From Clostridia bacterium (GTDB lineage: Bacteria > Bacillota > Clostridia > Oscillospirales > Acutalibacteraceae): a stretch of DNA of 63,842 nt. Under the pieces are notes generated by a model that saw nothing but the letters and a program-made list of their open reading frames with translations, was not told the DNA's origin and did not search any database. The stretch covers positions 1 to 63,842 of the forward strand of contig JAFSGH010000003.1 of assembly GCA_017440965.1 (NCBI GenBank), read 5' to 3'. This document shows positions 15,814-25,569 of this stretch, piece by piece; within the stretch, counting starts at the first letter, position 1; every line of letters begins with the position of its first letter. Both the position numbers and the translations under genes were made by a program.

Positions 15814-18627
15814 ATGGGATATGCATTTATAAGCTACAGCACAAAAAACCGTGAATCTGCAGATTTTATACGGTATTACTTTAACAAAAACGGTATAGAA
15901 GTATGGATGGCACCTTATAACATTCCTGCAGGAAGCAAGTATGCAGCGGTAATCACACAGGCTATCAGAGATTGCAGCTGCTTTGTCCTGCTTTTAAGCA
16001 ATGCTTCTCAGGAGTCTGTTGCCGTTGACAGTGAGGTCGAGCTTGCCGCTCTGACCTTCAAAAAGCCCTTTATCACCGTTGAGCTTGAAAAGGTAACACT
16101 CAATGATGCGTTCACCTTCTATATTCATAATAAGCAGATCATACCGCTTTACAGCATTAATGAAAGCTCATATGAATTACAGCAGATACTGAGTGCTGTC
16201 AGAGGCTATACCGCAAAAGAAACAGAGGCTGCTGCTTTCAATAATGATAATATCAAGGCCGTAATACCTGCCGAAAACAAAAAGACAGCAGCTTTCAATA
16301 ATGACAGTATCAAGCCGGTAATCCCTGCCGATAACAAAAATACTGCAGGGACAACGGAAAGCTGGGCAGAAGCAAAAAGACTCAATATGATCGCAAGATA
16401 TCTTCTTAACAGATCCGGATACGGTCTTAAAACAGACGGTACAATATTCTTAAATAACTCCGCCGGGGAGCTTGCGGCCTTAACAGGTTGGAATGATATT
16501 TCAGCTGTTTATCCGGGCAAAAACTTTACGGTAGGACTTAAAAATGACGGTACGGTCGTTGCGACGGGCCGTTCAAATTTCTGGCAGAAGCCTCTTCATG
16601 AATTCAGCGGCATAAAGGCGGCAAGTGTAGGCGAGGAGCACATACTGCTGCTTTCCGAAAACGGTACCGTAACGGGCCTCGGAAGAAACAAGGAGGGGCA
16701 GTGCGATACCTCAGAATGGCGCAATATAAAGAAGGCAAAATGCGGCTTTTTCCATTCTGTAGGTCTCAGAGAAAACGGTACGGTCGTTGCCTGCGGCTGG
16801 AACGACTGCGGACAGTGCAATGTATCTGACTGGACAGGAATCGTTGAAATTCAGGTAGGAAGAGAGCACACCTTCGGCTTCAGGGCAGACGGTTCTGTTC
16901 TTGTTGCGGGAAATAACAGACTGGATCACGCAGAAATAAGAAGCTGGAAGAATATATCCGAATTCTTTTTTTCAACACATCTTGCAATCGGAATAAAAAC
17001 AGACGGTACGATGTGTTATACCGGCACGCTCAGAGAACAGCTGCAGGAGGCTGTGCGCTGGCGTGATATTGTTCAGCTTGCCTCTTCTCCGAATCACTGT
17101 GTGGGACTTACATCCCACGGAACAGTTCTTTTCGCAGGTGATCCCTCTTCAGGCAAATGTCAGGTAAGCGGCTGGACCGATATTATTGCCGTATTTGCAG
17201 GTGAAGGCTTTACTCTCGGACTGAGAAAGGACGGAACGATTGCCGTTGCCTGCGATGACGGAATAAAGAATAAAGAAATGGAGAGCTGGAAGCTCTTTGA
17301 CGATATTTATAATATTGATAACGAAAGGAAAGAAAAATCCGCAATCAAAAACGCTCAGCTGGCTGAAAAAAACAAGCCCGCCAAGGGCAGATATACTGTC
17401 GATGAGCTGATGAAAATCCGTGAGATCAATGAATTGGTTACCGATAAGCTTTTTACTGATATGAGCAGAACCATTGCAATAGACAATAACCATAAGCTGT
17501 ATTTTGCAGGCAAGCCGTATGAAGATTGCGATATCAACGATCATCTTTATGATAACGAAGCCGTTTCAATCGGTTCAGGGTATCTCGTTCTGCTGAAAAC
17601 CGACGGAACAGTTTCTGCCGTAGGCTCAAACATTTACAATCAGACTGAGGTTTATGACTGGAGAAATATTACTGCAATCAGTGCAGCATGCCGTCATACA
17701 CTGGGACTGAGAGCTGACGGCACTGTAGCTGTTGCAGGCAAAAACAAGGACCGCTACGGAAATTACATCGAAGAATGTGCTGTTGGCAGCTGGGATAATG
17801 TCAAAGCCATATATGCCACGGAATTCGCCTCATACGGACTCAGAAATGACGGGACCGTTTGTTTTACAACCTACTGCACAGAATATAATATGCAGGAAAT
17901 TGAAAAATGGAGAGACATCAAAAAAATTATTGCTCCCAGAATGGCAAGCATTGTAGTCGGAGTAAAAAATGACGGCTCTGTTGTTGCGGCAGGAGGTAAT
18001 TACAGCGGTATCCGTGAAGTTACGGAACAGAAGAATGTTTATGATATATCGACCGTTGGCACTCATATAGCCGGCATCACATATGACGGACATGCTTTTG
18101 CCTACGGAGAAAACCACTACGGCGAATGCGATGTTTCCGACTGGACCGATATCGTTCAGATTTCGGCAGGTCATTACCATACTATAGGACTTAAGGCAGA
18201 CGGAACGGTGGTTGCAGCCGGAAATAACGAAAACGGAATGTGCGATGTTTCACATTGGCGCGATATCGTCGGAGTATATACTGCTTATATGCATACAATA
18301 GGACTTAAGGCAGACGGTACGATCGTTACGGCAGGAGATAACCAATACGGACAGCTGGATGTGTCAGACTGGAAGCTTTTCAACAGCATCAAGGAAGAGG
18401 AAACCAAGCTTCAGCTTGCAAAGGAGATCTTTAACGATCTTTTCGGTGCCAACCCGATTCCTGCTGTCCCCGAAAAAAAACCTGCCCCTGAAAAGCCCGT
18501 GCAGGACAACAAGAAGATGCTTCAGGAGGAAAGACGCAGTAAGGGACTTTGCCCATATTGCGGCGGTACCTTCAAGGGACTTTTTACAAAAAAATGTTCA
18601 TCCTGCGGTACAGAAAAGGATTATTGA
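15814..18627 (+). CDS. TIR-domain / double RCC1 propeller / zinc-ribbon protein
   Basis: 937 residues, no signal or membrane segment, so cytoplasmic. Residues 1-135 are a TIR domain (YAFISYSTKN; GIEVWMAP; VLLLSNASQES) with Glu74 in DSEVELA at the place of the NADase catalytic glutamate. A linker carries a 19-residue tandem duplication (about 141-178). Two arrays of about eight RCC1-like repeats follow (about 195-490 and 552-852), each unit built on GLKxDGTVVAxG and a short DW/SW-x-I segment. The end is a zinc ribbon (CPYC 913-916, CSSC 928-931). TIR NADases act in bacterial immunity and signalling; RCC1 propellers bind ligands or proteins. No partner gene is adjacent. Its function is inferred only. 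Confidence 0.85.
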   Translation: MGYAFISYSTKNRESADFIRYYFNKNGIEVWMAPYNIPAGSKYAAVITQAIRDCSCFVLLLSNASQESVAVDSEVELAALTFKKPFITVELEKVTLNDAFTFYIHNKQIIPLYSINESSYELQQILSAVRGYTAKETEAAAFNNDNIKAVIPAENKKTAAFNNDSIKPVIPADNKNTAGTTESWAEAKRLNMIARYLLNRSGYGLKTDGTIFLNNSAGELAALTGWNDISAVYPGKNFTVGLKNDGTVVATGRSNFWQKPLHEFSGIKAASVGEEHILLLSENGTVTGLGRNKEGQCDTSEWRNIKKAKCGFFHSVGLRENGTVVACGWNDCGQCNVSDWTGIVEIQVGREHTFGFRADGSVLVAGNNRLDHAEIRSWKNISEFFFSTHLAIGIKTDGTMCYTGTLREQLQEAVRWRDIVQLASSPNHCVGLTSHGTVLFAGDPSSGKCQVSGWTDIIAVFAGEGFTLGLRKDGTIAVACDDGIKNKEMESWKLFDDIYNIDNERKEKSAIKNAQLAEKNKPAKGRYTVDELMKIREINELVTDKLFTDMSRTIAIDNNHKLYFAGKPYEDCDINDHLYDNEAVSIGSGYLVLLKTDGTVSAVGSNIYNQTEVYDWRNITAISAACRHTLGLRADGTVAVAGKNKDRYGNYIEECAVGSWDNVKAIYATEFASYGLRNDGTVCFTTYCTEYNMQEIEKWRDIKKIIAPRMASIVVGVKNDGSVVAAGGNYSGIREVTEQKNVYDISTVGTHIAGITYDGHAFAYGENHYGECDVSDWTDIVQISAGHYHTIGLKADGTVVAAGNNENGMCDVSHWRDIVGVYTAYMHTIGLKADGTIVTAGDNQYGQLDVSDWKLFNSIKEEETKLQLAKEIFNDLFGANPIPAVPEKKPAPEKPVQDNKKMLQEERRSKGLCPYCGGTFKGLFTKKCSSCGTEKDY
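16231..16344 (+). repeat. 57-base tandem duplication inside the TIR gene linker
   Basis: Two copies of a unit encoding AAFNNDxIKxVIPAxNKxTA, 57 bases each (from 16231 and 16288), in frame, with a few base differences. It lengthens the linker between the TIR domain and the first propeller. Confidence 0.8.
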
Positions 18628-18636
18628 TATTATCCG

Positions 18637-18678
18637 AAAAGGATCTGTAAAAACTCTTGTTTTTTGCAGATCCTTTTT
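18637..18678 (+). terminator. Terminator after the TIR-RCC1 gene
   Basis: AAAAGGATCTG (18637-18647) pairs with CAGATCCTTTT (18667-18677), then more T. Confidence 0.85.
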
Positions 18679-18700
18679 TCTGCTCGGACAGTTATTTTTC

Positions 18701-18729
18701 TTGTAAATCGGCTTCATATTATGTATAAT
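18701..18729 (+). promoter_or_regulatory. Promoter of the GH27-xylBA-GH29 operon
   Basis: TTGTAA (18701-18706), 17-base spacer, perfect TATAAT (18724-18729), about 30 bases before the GH27 start. I see no obvious catabolite (cre) or XylR operator. Confidence 0.55.
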
Positions 18730-18758
18730 ATATATACTTATATAATAGAGGTGTTGTT

Positions 18759-20051
18759 ATGAGGAATAAAAATGCTTGTGCACCTACTCCTCCGAGAGGC
18801 TTTAACTCCTGGGACTGCTACGGTGCGGCAATAAATGAAGAACAACTTATGGCAAATGCAAGATATCAGGCGGAGCATCTTAAGGATTTCGGCTTTGAAT
18901 ATGTAGTATGTGACATTCAGTGGTATGAGCCTACGGCAGACTCATATGCTTATCATAATTTTACGGAGCTTTGCTACGACGAATACTCCCGTGTTATTCC
19001 TGCAGTAAACCGCTTCCCCTCCTCTGCAAACGGTGTGGGCTTTAAGAAAATTGCAGACGATATACACGCTATGGGACTTAAATTCGGTATACATATCTTA
19101 AGGGGTATTCCCCGTCAGTGCGTACATCTCAACACTCCCACAAAAACACCCGGCATAACATCAAGAGATATTGCAGAGCAGTATTCCATATGTCCCTGGA
19201 ATACCGATATGTACGGTGTCAATGCCGATGCTGAAGGTGCACAGGAATACTATGATTCAATTTTTGAATTATATGCCTCATGGGGCGTGGATTTTGTTAA
19301 GGTGGATGATATCGCAAACACCGAATTCAAGCCTCACGATCCCTATTCCGCAAGAAAAGAAATTGAAATGATAAAAAAAGCAATAGATAACTGCGGCAGA
19401 GATATGGTCTTAAGCCTCTCCCCCGGACCTGCTCCCTTATGGGAAGCAGAGCATCTCAAAGAATATGCCAATATGTGGAGAATGAGCGGTGATTTCTGGG
19501 ACAGAAGCGACGCACTTGACCATATGTTTGAATTATGCTTTAACTGGTATCCTCATATAGCTGAGGGCTGTTATCCCGACTGCGATATGCTGCCCTTAGG
19601 TATTCTTCAGCTTACGGAGACCGATCCGAAATACAAGGCAAGAAAAACAAGGTTTACCGAAAAAGAGCAGTATATGGTTATGAGTCTCTGGTGTATGTTC
19701 CGTTCTCCTCTTATGTTCGGCGGTGAGATGACTATGATGGATGACTTCACATATTCTCTTATAACCAACAAAGAGCTTCTGGACATAAACGCTTATTCAT
19801 CAGAAAACAGACCTCTTATTTGGAATAAGGAAATTGCCGTATGGACCTGCAAGGACAAAAACGGTAAAAATGTCTTCGGATTTTTCAATCTTACGGACAC
19901 CGAAAAGGAAATAGTCCTTGACAGCAGCCTTGCTGAGGTCTCCTCCTTCGGAGAGCTTTATGATGTATGGACAAAAGAAAAAATAACTGCCGATAAGAAG
20001 CTCAGTGTAAAATTCAGCGGCAGAGACTCAAAAGTTTTTGTTTCGGAATAA
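18759..20051 (+). CDS. GH27 family glycosidase (alpha-galactosidase or beta-L-arabinopyranosidase)
   Basis: 430 residues, no signal peptide, so it acts inside the cell. Motifs of GH27: TPPRGFNSWDCYG at the start, then FVKVDD with Asp183 as likely nucleophile, and SGDFWD with the likely acid/base Asp. The C-terminal beta-domain is present (VFGFFNLTDTEKEI). GH27 members cleave alpha-galactosides or beta-L-arabinopyranosides; being co-transcribed with xylose genes makes a pentose substrate plausible, but the sequence does not decide. First gene of the operon; the xylulokinase follows after 11 bases. Confidence 0.85.
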   Translation: MRNKNACAPTPPRGFNSWDCYGAAINEEQLMANARYQAEHLKDFGFEYVVCDIQWYEPTADSYAYHNFTELCYDEYSRVIPAVNRFPSSANGVGFKKIADDIHAMGLKFGIHILRGIPRQCVHLNTPTKTPGITSRDIAEQYSICPWNTDMYGVNADAEGAQEYYDSIFELYASWGVDFVKVDDIANTEFKPHDPYSARKEIEMIKKAIDNCGRDMVLSLSPGPAPLWEAEHLKEYANMWRMSGDFWDRSDALDHMFELCFNWYPHIAEGCYPDCDMLPLGILQLTETDPKYKARKTRFTEKEQYMVMSLWCMFRSPLMFGGEMTMMDDFTYSLITNKELLDINAYSSENRPLIWNKEIAVWTCKDKNGKNVFGFFNLTDTEKEIVLDSSLAEVSSFGELYDVWTKEKITADKKLSVKFSGRDSKVFVSE

Positions 20052-20062
20052 AGGAGAACATT

Positions 20063-21523
20063 ATGCTTTATTTAGGAATAGATCTCGGCACCTCAAGCGT
20101 AAAGCTTCTGCTCACCGACGAAAAGGGAAGCATCCTTAAAACTGCCGTGAGAGAATATCCTCTTATCTTCCCCCGTGACGGCTGGTCGGAGCAACATCCC
20201 TCAGATTGGTGGGAAGGCACATTATCCGCATTAGATGAAATAACAAAGGGCATTGACCGCAGCCTTATAAGAGGCATCGGCGTGGCAGGACAGATGCACG
20301 GTCTTGTTATACTCGATGAAAATGATGAGGTTATCCGTCCTGCAATTCTCTGGAATGACGGCAGAACGGAAAAAGAGGTTGATTACCTCAACAACACGGT
20401 CGGAAGGGATGTCCTTTCGGAGTGTACGGCAAACATTGCATTTGCAGGATTTACCGCACCTAAAATTCTGTGGTTAAAAAATAATGAGCCTGAGAATTTC
20501 AGGAGAATAAAAAAAATAATGCTCCCGAAGGACTATATAAATTACCGTCTTACGGGCGTACACGCAACGGATTATTCCGATGCATCAGGTATGCTTTTGC
20601 TTGATGTAAAAAACAGATGCTGGTCTGAAAAAATGCTGGATATCTGTGATATAACAAAGGATATGATGCCAAGGCTTTTTGAAAGCAGTGACATAATCGG
20701 CAAGGTAAAGGATGAGCTTTGTCTTCCGTCTGCCGAGGTTGTGGCAGGTGCAGGTGACAATGCGGCAGCGGCAATCGGCACAGGTACACTCGGCAACGGC
20801 AGGTGCAATATTTCTCTCGGAACATCAGGTACGGTATTTATCTCAAGTGACAGCTTTTCGGTGGATTCCTTCAATTCACTGCACTCCTTCTGCCACGCAG
20901 ACGGAAAATACCATCTTATGGGCTGTATGCTTTCGGCTGCCTCCTGCAATAAATGGTTCTCAGAGGAGATTCTGAGAGAAAATGATTTTTCCCTGCTTCA
21001 GAAGGATATCACTGACTCTATGCTCGGAAACAATAATATTTATTTTCTCCCCTATCTTATGGGCGAAAGAAGTCCTATAAACGATACTGATGCAAGAGGC
21101 GTCTTCATAGGTCTTTCTCTTGACACAAAAAGAGAGGATACGGTGCTCGCCGTGCTTGAGGGCGTCAGCTTTGCAATCAGAGATTCCTTCGAGGTCGCAA
21201 AGAGTCTCGGACTTGATATAAAAGAAAGCTGTCTCGTAGGCGGCGGCGCAAAGAGTCCTCTGTGGAGAAAAATACTTGCAAATATTCTGGGAATAAGGCT
21301 TAATATCCTGAAAACAGAGCAGGGACCGGGTCTCGGCGCTGTGATCCTTGCCCTGGCAGGCACAGGAGAATATTCTTCTGTAAATGAGGCCGCATCGGCT
21401 ATTGCGGAAATATCCGAAAGTATTATTCCCGATAAAGAGCTTACTGCTTTATATGAAGAAAAATATCAGAAGTACAGACAGATCTATCCTGCACTTAAAG
21501 ATGTATTCAGAAACTTAAGATAA
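20063..21523 (+). CDS. xylB: Xylulokinase
   Basis: 486-residue FGGY kinase that phosphorylates D-xylulose to xylulose-5-phosphate. LGIDLGTSSVKLLL phosphate loop at the start, GQMHGLV, the FGGY signature region (MGERSPINDTDARGVFIG), and GGGAKSPLWRKI near the end. Length is normal. AAGGAG precedes the ATG. With xylA directly downstream, it completes xylose entry into the pentose phosphate pathway. Confidence 0.94.
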   Translation: MLYLGIDLGTSSVKLLLTDEKGSILKTAVREYPLIFPRDGWSEQHPSDWWEGTLSALDEITKGIDRSLIRGIGVAGQMHGLVILDENDEVIRPAILWNDGRTEKEVDYLNNTVGRDVLSECTANIAFAGFTAPKILWLKNNEPENFRRIKKIMLPKDYINYRLTGVHATDYSDASGMLLLDVKNRCWSEKMLDICDITKDMMPRLFESSDIIGKVKDELCLPSAEVVAGAGDNAAAAIGTGTLGNGRCNISLGTSGTVFISSDSFSVDSFNSLHSFCHADGKYHLMGCMLSAASCNKWFSEEILRENDFSLLQKDITDSMLGNNNIYFLPYLMGERSPINDTDARGVFIGLSLDTKREDTVLAVLEGVSFAIRDSFEVAKSLGLDIKESCLVGGGAKSPLWRKILANILGIRLNILKTEQGPGLGAVILALAGTGEYSSVNEAASAIAEISESIIPDKELTALYEEKYQKYRQIYPALKDVFRNLR

Positions 21524-21535
21524 GGAGCAATTGAA

Positions 21536-22852
21536 ATGAGTGAAATTTTCAAGGGTATAGAAAAGATAAAATACGAGGGAGCCAATTCAAAAAATGATCT
21601 TGCCTTCAGATTCTATGACGCCGAAAAAGTAATTCTCGGCAAAAAAATGAAGGAGCATCTTCCCTTTGCAATGGCCTGGTGGCACAATCTCGGTGCGGCA
21701 GGCACAGATATGTTCGGAAGAGACACTGCAGATAAATCCTTCGGCGCAGAAAAGGGCACAATGGAGCACGCATATAAAAAGGTGGATGCAGGCTTTGAAT
21801 TTATGCAGAAGCTCGGAATCGAGTATTTCTGCTTCCACGATGTTGACCTTGTTCCCGAGGCTGACGACATAAAGGAAACAAACAGAAGACTTGACGAGAT
21901 ATCAGACTATATTCTCGGAAAAATGAAGGAAACAGGCATAAAATGCCTTTGGGGCACTGCTAATATGTTCTCAAATCCCCGTTTTATGAACGGTGCAGGC
22001 AGCACAAATTCCGCAGAGGTCTACTGCTTTGCGGCAGCTCAGATAAAAAAGGCTCTCGATATCACCGTAAAGCTCGGCGGTAAGGGCTATGTTTTCTGGG
22101 GCGGAAGAGAAGGCTATGAGACACTTCTCAACACCGATATGAAATTTGAGCAGGAAAACATTGCAAGACTTATGAAAATGGCTGTTACCTACGGCAGAAG
22201 CATCGGCTTTACGGGAGATTTCTACATTGAGCCTAAGCCCAAGGAGCCTATGAAGCATCAGTACGATTTCGATGCCGCTACAGCTATAGGCTTCTTAAGA
22301 CAGTACGGTCTTGACAAGGATTTCAAGATGAATATTGAAGCCAACCACGCAACTCTTGCAGGACACACCTTCCAGCATGAGCTTCGTACCTCGGCTGTAA
22401 ACGGAATGCTCGGCTCAATTGATGCAAATCAGGGCGACCTTCTTTTAGGCTGGGATACAGACGAATTCCCCTATGATGTATATGAGACAACAATGTGTAT
22501 GTATGAAGTAATCAAAGCAGGCGGTCTTACGGGCGGCTTCAACTTTGACGCAAAGACAAGGCGTCCCTCAAACACATACGAGGATATGTTTGAAGCATTT
22601 ATTTTAGGTATGGATGCCTTTGCTCTCGGTCTTATCAATGCGGCAAAAATAATTGAAGACGGCAGAATTGATGAATTCGTAAAGAACAAGTATGCTTCCT
22701 TCAATGAAGGCATCGGAAAGAAGATAATTGACGGCGAGACTTCTCTTGAGGAGCTGAGTGCATACGCAGAAAAGCTCGGCAATACCGATATTCCTATGTC
22801 GGGCAAGCAGGAAAGACTCCAGAGCATTGTAAACAGCATTCTCTTCAATTAA
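21536..22852 (+). CDS. xylA: Xylose isomerase
   Basis: 438-residue class II xylose isomerase (D-xylose to D-xylulose). Visible: [13 protein letters not shown] with the catalytic His/Asp, [16 protein letters not shown] signature, [16 protein letters not shown] metal-binding stretch and [28 protein letters not shown] precedes the start, 12 bases after xylB. The order xylB-xylA with flanking glycosidases suggests an oligosaccharide-side-chain utilisation unit rather than a simple xylose operon; no transporter is included. Confidence 0.96.
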   Translation: MSEIFKGIEKIKYEGANSKNDLAFRFYDAEKVILGKKMKEHLPFAMAWWHNLGAAGTDMFGRDTADKSFGAEKGTMEHAYKKVDAGFEFMQKLGIEYFCFHDVDLVPEADDIKETNRRLDEISDYILGKMKETGIKCLWGTANMFSNPRFMNGAGSTNSAEVYCFAAAQIKKALDITVKLGGKGYVFWGGREGYETLLNTDMKFEQENIARLMKMAVTYGRSIGFTGDFYIEPKPKEPMKHQYDFDAATAIGFLRQYGLDKDFKMNIEANHATLAGHTFQHELRTSAVNGMLGSIDANQGDLLLGWDTDEFPYDVYETTMCMYEVIKAGGLTGGFNFDAKTRRPSNTYEDMFEAFILGMDAFALGLINAAKIIEDGRIDEFVKNKYASFNEGIGKKIIDGETSLEELSAYAEKLGNTDIPMSGKQERLQSIVNSILFN

Positions 22853-22873
22853 AAATTTTTTCGGAGGGCCGCT

Positions 22874-24352
22874 ATGACACAAAAAGAATACCTGAAGCTG
22901 ATCGATGAGGTTATAGCCAACGGCAAATATAAGGACGACTGGGCTTCATTATGCCATCATAAAACACCTGATTGGTTTACAAACGGAAAATTCGGAATTT
23001 TCATTCATTTCGGACTTTATGCCGTACCGGGCTTCGGAAACGAATGGTATTCCCGTTCAATGTACGATAAAAACTGCCGTGAATTTCAGTATCATATAGA
23101 TAATTTCGGTCCGCAGGATAAATTCGGCTATAAGGACTTTATTCCCATTTTCACTCTCGATAACTTTAATTCTGACGCCTGGGCAGAGCTTTTCAAGGCT
23201 TCGGGAGCAAGATATGTTATGCCCGTAGCAGAGCATCACGACGGCTTTTCTATGTATAATACAGAATTCAACCGCTGGAATATCTGCGAAATGGGTGCAA
23301 AAAGAGACTATCTCGGAAAGCTGAAGGAATCCTTGGAGAAAAACGGCATCACCTTCTGTGCTTCAACTCACAGAGCAGAGCACTATTTCTTTATGAATCC
23401 CGGAATGGAAACCGAAAGCGACATTAAAAACGGCGAGGCTGCGGATTTCTACGGCCCCTGTGTATATAATGAAGCCTACTGTCCGGAAAATATGACGGAT
23501 TCCACGTGGAATATTGAGGCAGAGGGAGCAACAGATGAGTATCTTACGGACTGGATGGTAAGAACACTTGAGCTTGTTGATAAATATCAGCCATCCTCCC
23601 TTTATTTCGACTGGTGGATACATAATAATTCCTTCAAGCCTTATCTTAAAAAAATTGCGGCTTATTACTATAACAGAGCCGAGGAATGGGGCAAGGAGGT
23701 AACAATAAACTATAAGCACAATGCTTTTCCTCCCACGGTTGCAACCTTCGATGTTGAAAGAGGCGCTCTTACGGACATTTCCCCTGTTCCCTGGCAGACC
23801 TGCACATCAGTAAGTAAACGCTCCTGGGGCTATATAAAGGACAATGAATTTAAAGATCCGTCACAGATCATCTGTGATTTTATCGATATCGTAAGTAAAA
23901 ACGGCTCGATGCTTCTTAATATCGGCCCTGCTCCCGACGGTACAATAGTAAAAGAAGAGGCTGACATATTAAGAGAAATAGGCCGCTGGCTTTCCGTTAA
24001 CGGTGAAGGCATATACGGCACCACATACTGGAAGAAATTCGGTGAAGGTGAGGTCAATGTCGAAGAAGGCTTCTTCAAGGACAACGATAACAAGGGCTAT
24101 ACCGAAAAGGACTTCCGTTTTACATATAAGGACGGCTGTATCTATGCCTTCCAGATGAAGCCTGACGGAAACACAGTTGAAATAAAAAGCCTTTTCTATA
24201 CAAAAAGAGCAGGCCTCGGCATCGCAGGCATCTCACTTTTAGGAAGCGATAAGGAAGTAAAGTACGAAAGAGACGAAAGTTCCCTTCGTATCACCGATTA
24301 TGAAAAAATTTCAACTTCACATCCCATCTGCTTCAGAATTGAACTTATATAA
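22874..24352 (+). CDS. GH29 family alpha-L-fucosidase
   Basis: 492 residues, no signal peptide. GH29 hallmarks: WFTNGKFGIFIHFGLYAVP, YVMPVAEHHDGFSMYNT with the conserved His pair, and SLYFDWWI with Asp246 as nucleophile; NIGPAPDGTI closes the barrel. Hydrolyses alpha-L-fucosyl ends inside the cell. GGAGGG lies ahead of the ATG. Together with GH27 and xylose isomerase/kinase it suggests uptake and breakdown of a fucosylated, pentose-containing oligosaccharide such as xyloglucan or xylan fragments (inference). Confidence 0.92.
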   Translation: MTQKEYLKLIDEVIANGKYKDDWASLCHHKTPDWFTNGKFGIFIHFGLYAVPGFGNEWYSRSMYDKNCREFQYHIDNFGPQDKFGYKDFIPIFTLDNFNSDAWAELFKASGARYVMPVAEHHDGFSMYNTEFNRWNICEMGAKRDYLGKLKESLEKNGITFCASTHRAEHYFFMNPGMETESDIKNGEAADFYGPCVYNEAYCPENMTDSTWNIEAEGATDEYLTDWMVRTLELVDKYQPSSLYFDWWIHNNSFKPYLKKIAAYYYNRAEEWGKEVTINYKHNAFPPTVATFDVERGALTDISPVPWQTCTSVSKRSWGYIKDNEFKDPSQIICDFIDIVSKNGSMLLNIGPAPDGTIVKEEADILREIGRWLSVNGEGIYGTTYWKKFGEGEVNVEEGFFKDNDNKGYTEKDFRFTYKDGCIYAFQMKPDGNTVEIKSLFYTKRAGLGIAGISLLGSDKEVKYERDESSLRITDYEKISTSHPICFRIELI

Positions 24353-24396
24353 CAGAAATTATCCCGGAACGAAAAATCAATGTCATTAAGTTAAGG

Positions 24397-24436
24397 AAAA
24401 CCGAGTTTCACAATGTTGTGAGGTTCGGTTTTTTTG
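24397..24436 (+). terminator. Terminator of the xylose/glycosidase operon
   Basis: AAACCGA (ca 24399) pairs with TCGGTTT (ca 24424-24430) with inner CAC/GTG, followed by TTTTTT. Confidence 0.75.
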
Positions 24437-24437
24437 A

Positions 24438-24482
24438 TATAAGCAAAATTGCTCACATTGCGAGCAATTTCCTATATAATAA
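24438..24482 (+). repeat. Truncated copy of the mosaic intergenic repeat (palindrome part only)
   Basis: ATAAGCAAAATTGCTCACA then TTGCGAGCAATTTCC and CTATATAATAA, the same sequence as the right third of the full units at 29893-30105. The CCCCCAA/TTGGGGG arm is missing. Confidence 0.85.
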
Positions 24483-24490
24483 GATAAAGT

Positions 24491-24514
24491 CCGGATTCCA
24501 TTGACGGAGTCCGG
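24491..24514 (-). terminator. Terminator after the S1-domain gene
   Basis: CCGGACTCC / GGAATCCGG stem (one mismatch) on the minus strand, followed by ACTTTAT. Confidence 0.6.
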
Positions 24515-24521
24515 CCTTGTT

Positions 24522-25397
24522 TCATATATCTATATGCTCTCCCTCATAGAAATATTTTATTTCAGAGGGAGTGTGCTTTTCTTCGGAATAATCAACGATT
24601 ATCAGCTTTATCTTCCTTCTTTCGGGAATGATATTCTTGATATATACTGCGGCACTCATCCCCTCCTTAACATCGGCATTATATTCCGCAAGTCCTGCAA
24701 GATTCGGCATCAGCTCCACAAAAACACCGTAGCTTTCAACCGAGCGGATTATCCCGGGAACTGTCTCTCCTATTCTGAAAAGTGCGGCATTTTCCTCCCA
24801 GGTGCCCAGCAGCTCCTTATGAGAAAGGATTATCCTTCCCTTATCATCCCTGCCCGAAACAAGGCATTTTATATTCTGACCGACAAAAAATCTTACTCCC
24901 GGATGGGGAATACGGGAAACGGAAATAGCTTCGATAGGTAAAAGAGCAATAAGACCTGAGCCTATATCACAGAAAGCACCGAAGTTTTCCATATGGGTAA
25001 CTCTTACCTCAATAATATCTCCCACGGCAAGATCATCGGCATACTCCTTCTGAGCCTTCAGCTGTGCTTTTTTTCTTGACAGCACGGCATAAAGCCTGCC
25101 TTCCTCATTCCTTTTTATCTCCTCAATTATGAAGCATACGCTTTTTCCCACACGGGAAATAAGCGCAATATCCCTGACATAACCCTCCTCGATGCCTACA
25201 GCACCCTCATTACGGGGAATTATTCCCTTCATTATACCTAGATCAATATGTAGATTATGCTCCTTATCGCAAAGAGTCGCCCTGCCCTCAAGTATCATTC
25301 CTCTGAGCATTGCATCCTTTAAGGCCTGAAGAGAGGAAAGTGCATTTTTATTTGCATTTGTATTTATTAAAGTTCCTTCCGGTCTGAATTCAGACAT
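24522..25397 (-). CDS. Multi-S1-domain RNA-binding protein
   Basis: 291 residues with about three S1-type OB folds: one near 30-110 (LDEGRATL..LHIDLGIMKGIIP form), the clear one near 122-190 (VGDIIEVRVTHMENFGAFCDIG ... GLIALLPI), and one near 205-275 (IGETVPGIIRSVESYGVFVEL). Related to ribosomal protein S1-like proteins of Clostridia, probably binding mRNA or ribosome. Too short for a full S1. AAAGGAAGAAACG precedes the ATG. Monocistronic, convergent with the GH29 operon. Confidence 0.82.
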   Translation of the reverse strand: MSEFRPEGTLINTNANKNALSSLQALKDAMLRGMILEGRATLCDKEHNLHIDLGIMKGIIPRNEGAVGIEEGYVRDIALISRVGKSVCFIIEEIKRNEEGRLYAVLSRKKAQLKAQKEYADDLAVGDIIEVRVTHMENFGAFCDIGSGLIALLPIEAISVSRIPHPGVRFFVGQNIKCLVSGRDDKGRIILSHKELLGTWEENAALFRIGETVPGIIRSVESYGVFVELMPNLAGLAEYNADVKEGMSAAVYIKNIIPERRKIKLIIVDYSEEKHTPSEIKYFYEGEHIDI

Positions 25398-25569
25398 ATC
25401 GTTTCTTCCTTTCGGTAAAATATTCTCACTGTAAATAATATTTGTCTTTTACAAAAAGTATTCGTAATATTTAATCTACCTTTAAGGATAAATGTAAGGA
25501 ATTGTTTAAAATAACAGTTTATCTTTTTAAAAGAATGTGTTATATTATATTCTGGGTAGGTGGCATACT

